Positions 54,211 through 57,527 of a stretch of DNA of 57,527 nucleotides are shown here, one piece after another (the first letter of the stretch is position 1; each line of letters opens with the position of its first letter). A program made the translations under genes and the position numbers. A model generated the notes under the pieces. It made no database searches. It was given only the letters and a program-made list of their open reading frames with translations, and was not told the origin of the DNA. The DNA comes from Candidatus Hydrogenedentota bacterium (GTDB lineage Bacteria > Hydrogenedentota > Hydrogenedentia > Hydrogenedentales > JAJRTN01). The stretch spans positions 1-57,527 of the forward strand of contig JAJRTN010000158.1 of NCBI GenBank assembly GCA_024278275.1, in the 5' to 3' direction.

Positions 54211-55412
54211 ACAAGCTGACGATTACCGATGTGAAAACGATCCTGACCCAACCCAAGGGGCTGCCGCTGGTGATCGTGAAAGTGTTGACCTCGGATCCGG
54301 CAATCCATGGGCTGGGTTGCGCCACCTTCAGTTGGCGGTACCGGGCGGTGGAAGCCTGCATCGAGAAGCATGTGAAGCCTTTCATGATCGGCAGGGACCC
54401 CGCCTCTATTGAAGATATATGGCAGTCCTCCATGGTAAACGGCTATTGGCGGAACGGTCCTGTCCTCAATAACGCCGTGAGTGGCATCGACATGGCCCTG
54501 TGGGACATCAAGGGGAAGATGCTGGGTGTTCCCTGTTATGAACTGTGGGGCGGCATGAGCCGGCCGGCGGCGGCGGTCTATGTCCATGCCGACGGCAAGG
54601 ACAAGCACGAGGTGGCCGACCGTGCGCGGGCCTATTACGAGCAGGGCTTCCGCCACATCCGCTGCCAGGTGGGCGGATACCGTGGCGTCAGTTGGGAAAA
54701 GAATGGGCCGCCGCCCGGCGCGTTTCCCGGACAATACTGCAATCCCAAAGAAAAGTTGTATCTCGTGCCGGAACTCTTCGCCCACCTGCGCGAGGTGCTG
54801 CCAACGGATGCGGAATTGCTCTACGACGTGCATGAACGCCTGGCCCCCATTGACGGCGTGTGGCTGGCCAAGGCGCTGGAACCCATGCGGCTGTATTTCC
54901 TGGAAGACCTCTTCGCGCCCGAGGACATGGGCTGGTTCAGCACGGTGCGCGGCCAATGCGCCACGGCGCTGGCCATGGGCGAACTCTTCGTACACCCCGG
55001 CGAGAGCCTGTCGCTCATCTCGCAACGACTCATCGACTTCATCCGGGTCCACCCCTCCGACGTGGGTGGCATCACGCCGTGCCTGAAGCTGGGCCATCTC
55101 TGTGACAGCTTCGGCGTGCGCACGGCCTTCCACGGCCCCTGCGACGTGTCGCCCGTGGGCATGGCCGCCAACGTCCACATGGACGTTCATCTCCACAACT
55201 TCGGCATCCAGGAATGGGCCTTCCGAAGTGAACTGGAGGAAGCCATGTTCCCCGGTCTGCCCCAAGTGCGCGAAGGCTACGCCTACCCGAATGAACGCCC
55301 GGGCCTCGGCATCGAGATCGACGAAACCCTCGCCGCGAAATACCCCTGCGAAGACAAGGTGACGGAATGGACCATGGCCCGCCTGCCCGACGGGACGATT
55401 ACCCGGCCATAG
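54207..55412 (+). CDS. Enolase-superfamily sugar-acid dehydratase (ManD/RspA-type)
   Basis: A 401-residue member of the mannonate dehydratase subgroup of the enolase superfamily. These enzymes remove water from aldonates such as mannonate or gluconate to give 2-keto-3-deoxy acids. Expected residues are present: Asp207 and His209 (LLYDVHERL), Glu233 (FLEDLFAPED), Glu259 (MGELF) and His309 (RTAFHGPCDVSP). The barrel lid (1-110) has DMALWDIKGK. It starts at 54207 by ATGA overlap with the SDR gene. Exact substrate within ManD-like enzymes varies greatly and cannot be assigned here. Confidence 0.88.
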   Translation: MNKLTITDVKTILTQPKGLPLVIVKVLTSDPAIHGLGCATFSWRYRAVEACIEKHVKPFMIGRDPASIEDIWQSSMVNGYWRNGPVLNNAVSGIDMALWDIKGKMLGVPCYELWGGMSRPAAAVYVHADGKDKHEVADRARAYYEQGFRHIRCQVGGYRGVSWEKNGPPPGAFPGQYCNPKEKLYLVPELFAHLREVLPTDAELLYDVHERLAPIDGVWLAKALEPMRLYFLEDLFAPEDMGWFSTVRGQCATALAMGELFVHPGESLSLISQRLIDFIRVHPSDVGGITPCLKLGHLCDSFGVRTAFHGPCDVSPVGMAANVHMDVHLHNFGIQEWAFRSELEEAMFPGLPQVREGYAYPNERPGLGIEIDETLAAKYPCEDKVTEWTMARLPDGTITRP

Positions 55413-55497
55413 GGGGAATGGACAGATACGGACATATTTCTTCACTTGTCCGTGTGAGTCCCCACCCGATTCTGTGCATCCAACTGATTGCTTCCCA

Positions 55498-55837
55498 TTA
55501 CCCCGCTTCAATCCGTACCGGCTTGGTGATCCGGATGGGTTCGGTGATCGTCGCGATGTCCCCCTTGATCTTGATCATGCCCCCCGAATCCACCGCGGCC
55601 ACCGCTTCCGACAGCGTGTTATAGGGCTTCGTCTCCGTCCCCAGTTCCTCGCCCGTATAGTTCACGTCCAGCCACACCACCGCCCGATCCAGCTTCCCTG
55701 TCAACACGATCCCGCTCAAGGCGATCCCGTCCCGAAACGCCGGTTGGTTGTCATACTGGCCAAAGCGGATACGGAAGGCCGGGCCATAGGCAATCCCCGG
55801 GGCCGTCTTGTTCGATGCTTGTCGGTGGAATGTTCAT
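55498..55837 (-). pseudogene. Frameshifted small gene (DUF1565-like fragment)
   Basis: Translation should start at 55837 (ATG AAC ATT, after GGGGG with 8 bases spacing) with MNIPPTSIEQDGPG. A run CCCCGGGG at about 55795-55802 then shifts the frame by one base. Removing one G restores GIAYGPAFRIRFGQYDNQPA, LSGIVLTGKLDRAVVWLDVNY and KPYNTLSEAVAAVDSGGMIKI, ending at TAA 55498. The last block resembles the start of DUF1565-type beta-helix proteins. Total length is 340 bases, one over a multiple of three, so a single indel explains it. Its 5' end matches the gene at 56841. Confidence 0.7.
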
Positions 55838-55840
55838 GGT
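55797..55840. repeat. Direct repeat, copy 1
   Basis: On the minus strand this begins ACCATGAACATTCCACC and runs about 44 bases to GGCCCCGG. It matches 56801-56844 with about two base differences. The two copies bracket the PIN toxin-antitoxin pair in direct orientation. Confidence 0.85.
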
Positions 55841-55994
55841 TCGGTCCCCCTTTCGCGTTCAGCGCTCTATTCCAACGCTCCGCACGTGAACAAAAGCCGT
55901 GGAACAGGCTTGCAGCCTCTTTCAACACGGCGAGATGGCGTGTATTCCACCGAAGGAAAAACGCCTGCCTGCTCAGACACATACCCGATAGGCT

Positions 55995-56186
55995 TCACTT
56001 GGCCATGTGCTCCGCATGGTCCAATTCGCGGAGTCGCGGATGCTCCCGCCGGGTCGCTTCGTCACGTTCGCGCCAATACGCAAGTTTTTCTTCGCGCGTC
56101 TTGCCCTTCAATTCTTCGTGGATGCGCAAACCACCCGTATGCATCATTTCCACGCAATCAAAGGCTTTCTTCTTGGTCGTCGTCAT
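55995..56186 (-). CDS. Small antitoxin-like partner of the PIN protein
   Basis: A 63-residue charged protein (KKKAFDCVEMMHTGGLRIHEELKG then TREEKLAYWRERDE) typical of small unannotated partners of PIN toxins; it probably binds and blocks the RNase. The ribosome site at 56193-56201 is AGGAGGTGA, a near-perfect match to the 16S tail, so it should be translated very strongly. It overlaps the toxin's 3' end by 29 bases and comes after the toxin, an order less common than antitoxin-first. Confidence 0.75.
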   Translation of the reverse strand: MTTTKKKAFDCVEMMHTGGLRIHEELKGKTREEKLAYWRERDEATRREHPRLRELDHAEHMAK

Positions 56187-56628
56187 AAGAGATCACCTCC
56201 TGGGGGGTATGTATCGCAATGGGCGGGAATCCACGCGCCATGTTCACACCATTATACAATGGAATCTTCTCGAAATGGACAATATGCCGGAAATTCCAAC
56301 TGACAATCACCCGGCAACCCCGAACCGTGGCCGTTGCAACATGCAGGGCGTCTGTTTCGTATTTTCGACTGACCACATGCGCATCGAGGTAAGCTTCCTG
56401 GAGATCATACGCCGCCTCGCCCGTATCCACGCGCACAAACAAAGGCTCCAATTCCGCGAAAAACGCCCGCACCCGCGCTGGCGCCAGCTTCAGTTCTTCC
56501 AACACAAGCGCGGAAATCACTGCCTCGAACACGCCCTCACGAACCCGATCAAAAAACGCACGGGAAGCCCGCTCAAATTCCACATCAAAGACCCCGCCAA
56601 ACACCGATGTATCCACATAGACCAGCAT
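56158..56628 (-). CDS. PIN-domain toxin-like protein
   Basis: A 156-residue PIN-fold protein, likely an Mg-dependent RNase. Acidic residues sit in VYVDTSVFGG (Asp6), then ALVLEELKLAP (Glu) and YETDALHVATATVRGC (Asp), ahead of VIVSWNFRHIV. It is intact and has AAGGGAG 8 bases upstream of the ATG. The antitoxin-like gene overlaps its end. It starts 12 bases after the stop codon of the fragment at 56641, so it would be read on the same transcript. Confidence 0.85.
   Translation of the reverse strand: MLVYVDTSVFGGVFDVEFERASRAFFDRVREGVFEAVISALVLEELKLAPARVRAFFAELEPLFVRVDTGEAAYDLQEAYLDAHVVSRKYETDALHVATATVRGCRVIVSWNFRHIVHFEKIPLYNGVNMARGFPPIAIHTPQEVISYDDDQEESL
56193..56201 (-). promoter_or_regulatory. 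Very strong ribosome-binding site of the antitoxin-like gene
   Basis: AGGAGGTGA on the minus strand, 6 bases from the ATG at 56186, lies inside the toxin coding sequence. Its strength would favour excess antitoxin over toxin from one mRNA. Confidence 0.8.
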
Positions 56629-56640
56629 GTCGCTCTCCCT

Positions 56641-56841
56641 TCATTCTTCCCAAGACTCCATCGCCGCGAACGACAACCGCGCCGTCACCGTCCCCGACAG
56701 ATCAAAGGTCAACGTGACCGCATTCCGCGCATACGTAAAATCCGACACGGGATCCGCCATCCGGATTGCGATGCCCTCGGGCTGATTGGACAGGTCGATG
56801 CCGGGACCGTCTTGTTCGATGCTTGTAGGTGGAATGTTCAT
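56641..56841 (-). pseudogene. Truncated fragment sharing its 5' end with the gene at 55837
   Basis: A 66-residue reading that starts MNIPPTSIEQDGPGID, the same 5' end as the pseudogene at 55837, and then diverges (LSNQPEGIAIRMADPVSDFTYARNAVTLTFDLSG) to stop at ESWEE. The later part reads like a beta-rich module that should go on. It lacks a signal peptide and looks like the stub of a longer gene cut just before the PIN gene. AAGG precedes the ATG. Confidence 0.6.
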
Positions 56842-56844
56842 GGT
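56801..56844. repeat. Direct repeat, copy 2
   Basis: This copy matches 55797-55840 on the same strand, about 1.0 kb apart. See that entry for the shared sequence. Confidence 0.85.
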
Positions 56845-56847
56845 GCC

Positions 56848-57216
56848 TTAGTTCCCAATCTTCTGTCGGCTTGGTGCTCTAAACTGCTCGGGTAAATTCT
56901 TCACTAATTCGACCTCGTAACGACGGCGATCCAGCACTTCGAGGAATCCCATGACGTCTCTATCTTGCACGACGAGTTGCCCGTTGGCTTTTTCAAGACT
57001 AACGTTTGTCCTCGTACAGAGATTCTTCAGGGCGTCCTTGTCTATGTTTGACATCTCTTTGAGCGATTTGATCGAAGCCAGATAGCGAGCAGCCCTCGGG
57101 TGGGTCTTGGCATACTTTTCAACGCCCGTGAAATCGACGAATGTGAGATCGGAAGCAACGGCTTGGATATTGTTCGGGACAGCTTTCATCATCGGCGGGT
57201 CACCCGTCACGGGCAT
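56848..57216 (-). CDS. Protein resembling the C-terminus of KwaB-like (DUF4868) proteins
   Basis: A 122-residue reading. HPRAARYLASIKS, DKDALKNLCTRTNV, then LVVQDRDVMGFLEVLDRRRYEVELV resemble the end of DUF4868 proteins such as KwaB of the Kiwa phage-defence system. Full DUF4868 proteins are near 300 residues, so this is either only their last third or a short relative. The ATG at 57216 overlaps the stop of the upstream HEPN-like reading by 17 bases, with AAAGGA only 2 bases before it. Family recall is from memory and uncertain. Confidence 0.45.
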   Translation of the reverse strand: MPVTGDPPMMKAVPNNIQAVASDLTFVDFTGVEKYAKTHPRAARYLASIKSLKEMSNIDKDALKNLCTRTNVSLEKANGQLVVQDRDVMGFLEVLDRRRYEVELVKNLPEQFRAPSRQKIGN

Positions 57217-57460
57217 TGTCCTTTTGAACCAAGTACATGGCCACAGATGAAGAAAGACCGAGAATCAGTTGGGCCTCCGCCCGTGTCAGATTGCGGTCTT
57301 CTTTTCCATGCCTGGCTTCGTTGGAGGCATACCCCCAAACCTTGCTCATCACCTCATCCAGCGGTTTTGGAAACAGATGCTTATTGTCACTGCTGTCCAA
57401 GACAGAATCGCCGTAACGCTTCGACCCGCATAGAATAGGGTTCTTTCCTTCTGAAAACAC
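57200..57460 (-). CDS. C-terminal piece of a HEPN/Abi-like protein
   Basis: An 86-residue reading whose last 50 residues (SKVWGYASNEARHGKEDRNL, then AEAQLILGLSSSVAMYLVQK) resemble the C-terminal helices of abortive-infection or HEPN-like proteins. The frame has an upstream TGA and only a GTG at 57460, so the N-terminal body is missing. A palindrome at the window edge lies just upstream. It appears to be truncated by rearrangement. It overlaps the following reading, so the two may once have been an operon. Confidence 0.4.
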   Translation of the reverse strand: MFSEGKNPILCGSKRYGDSVLDSSDNKHLFPKPLDEVMSKVWGYASNEARHGKEDRNLTRAEAQLILGLSSSVAMYLVQKDNARDG

Positions 57461-57492
57461 CTTTTTTGGGGATCAGGTCTCCCGTTTTCCTG

Positions 57493-57527
57493 TTGCCCGG
57501 TTAAGGGGCCTGTCCAAGACCGGGCAA
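57493..57527. repeat. Inverted repeat at the window edge
   Basis: TTGCCCGGT (57493-57501) and ACCGGGCAA (57519-57527) are exact reverse complements around a 17-base loop. With the adjoining GGATCAGGTCTCCCG it looks like the border of a REP or transposase-associated palindrome. The window ends here, so the full element is not visible. Confidence 0.55.

Overview
The window looks like chromosomal DNA of a GC-rich, Gram-negative-type, uncultured-lineage bacterium. Several secreted proteins carry a C-terminal membrane-anchor sorting tail (one clear PEP-CTERM, one IPTL-like). Other lineage hints are a GH106-like rhamnosidase-family protein, a DUF5722 protein, a CBM9-like protein, a Tat-exported Gfo/Idh dehydrogenase and a sodium:solute symporter. 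Together with an exported Hcp-like protein this mix suggests Hydrogenedentota or a neighbouring PVC-like group. That placement is inference from gene style, not from a marker gene. I saw no rRNA, tRNA, CRISPR array or complete insertion sequence.

Layout. 1-12 kb: a regulator start under a perfect palindrome, a fluoride exporter pair (crcB plus DUF190), a radical SAM gene divergent from arsM, a GH106-like enzyme, an FHA-GGDEF protein, a SAM hydroxide adenosyltransferase, a large secreted trypsin-like protease and a PEP-CTERM protein. 12-23 kb (mostly minus strand): hemW, two signal peptidase I genes (one with an added degenerate second domain), a type II pseudopilin, hemL, a YWTD-type propeller, an Hcp-like exported protein with an in-frame stop, and an epimerase/glycosyltransferase pair. 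23-36.7 kb (mostly plus strand): nucleoside hydrolase, DUF5722 protein, an ABC-DUF1854 exporter, arsC, mtgA (minus), two unknown polytopic membrane proteins, a GH43-like propeller and a DASS transporter. 36.8-47.1 kb (minus strand): lgt coupled to a cohesin-like secreted protein, the protein-export operon tgt-yajC-secDF, and a giant ankyrin protein.

47.4-55.4 kb is a sugar-utilisation cluster. The minus strand carries a Gfo/Idh dehydrogenase, a CBM9-like protein, an SSS transporter and a lactonase. The plus strand carries an SDR and a ManD/RspA-type sugar-acid dehydratase. Dehydrogenase, lactonase and dehydratase are three successive steps of non-phosphorylative sugar oxidation, although the SDR lacks its catalytic lysine.

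55.4-57.5 kb is a decayed accessory patch on the minus strand. It holds a HEPN/Abi-like fragment, a KwaB-like (DUF4868) C-terminal fragment, two fragments sharing one 5' end, and an intact-looking PIN toxin-antitoxin pair between them.

Intergenic DNA is rich in small palindromic repeats of several unrelated families. It also holds two copies of a TIR-bounded, MITE-like element (20.9 and 36.7 kb) and a 9-bp minisatellite (6.3 kb).
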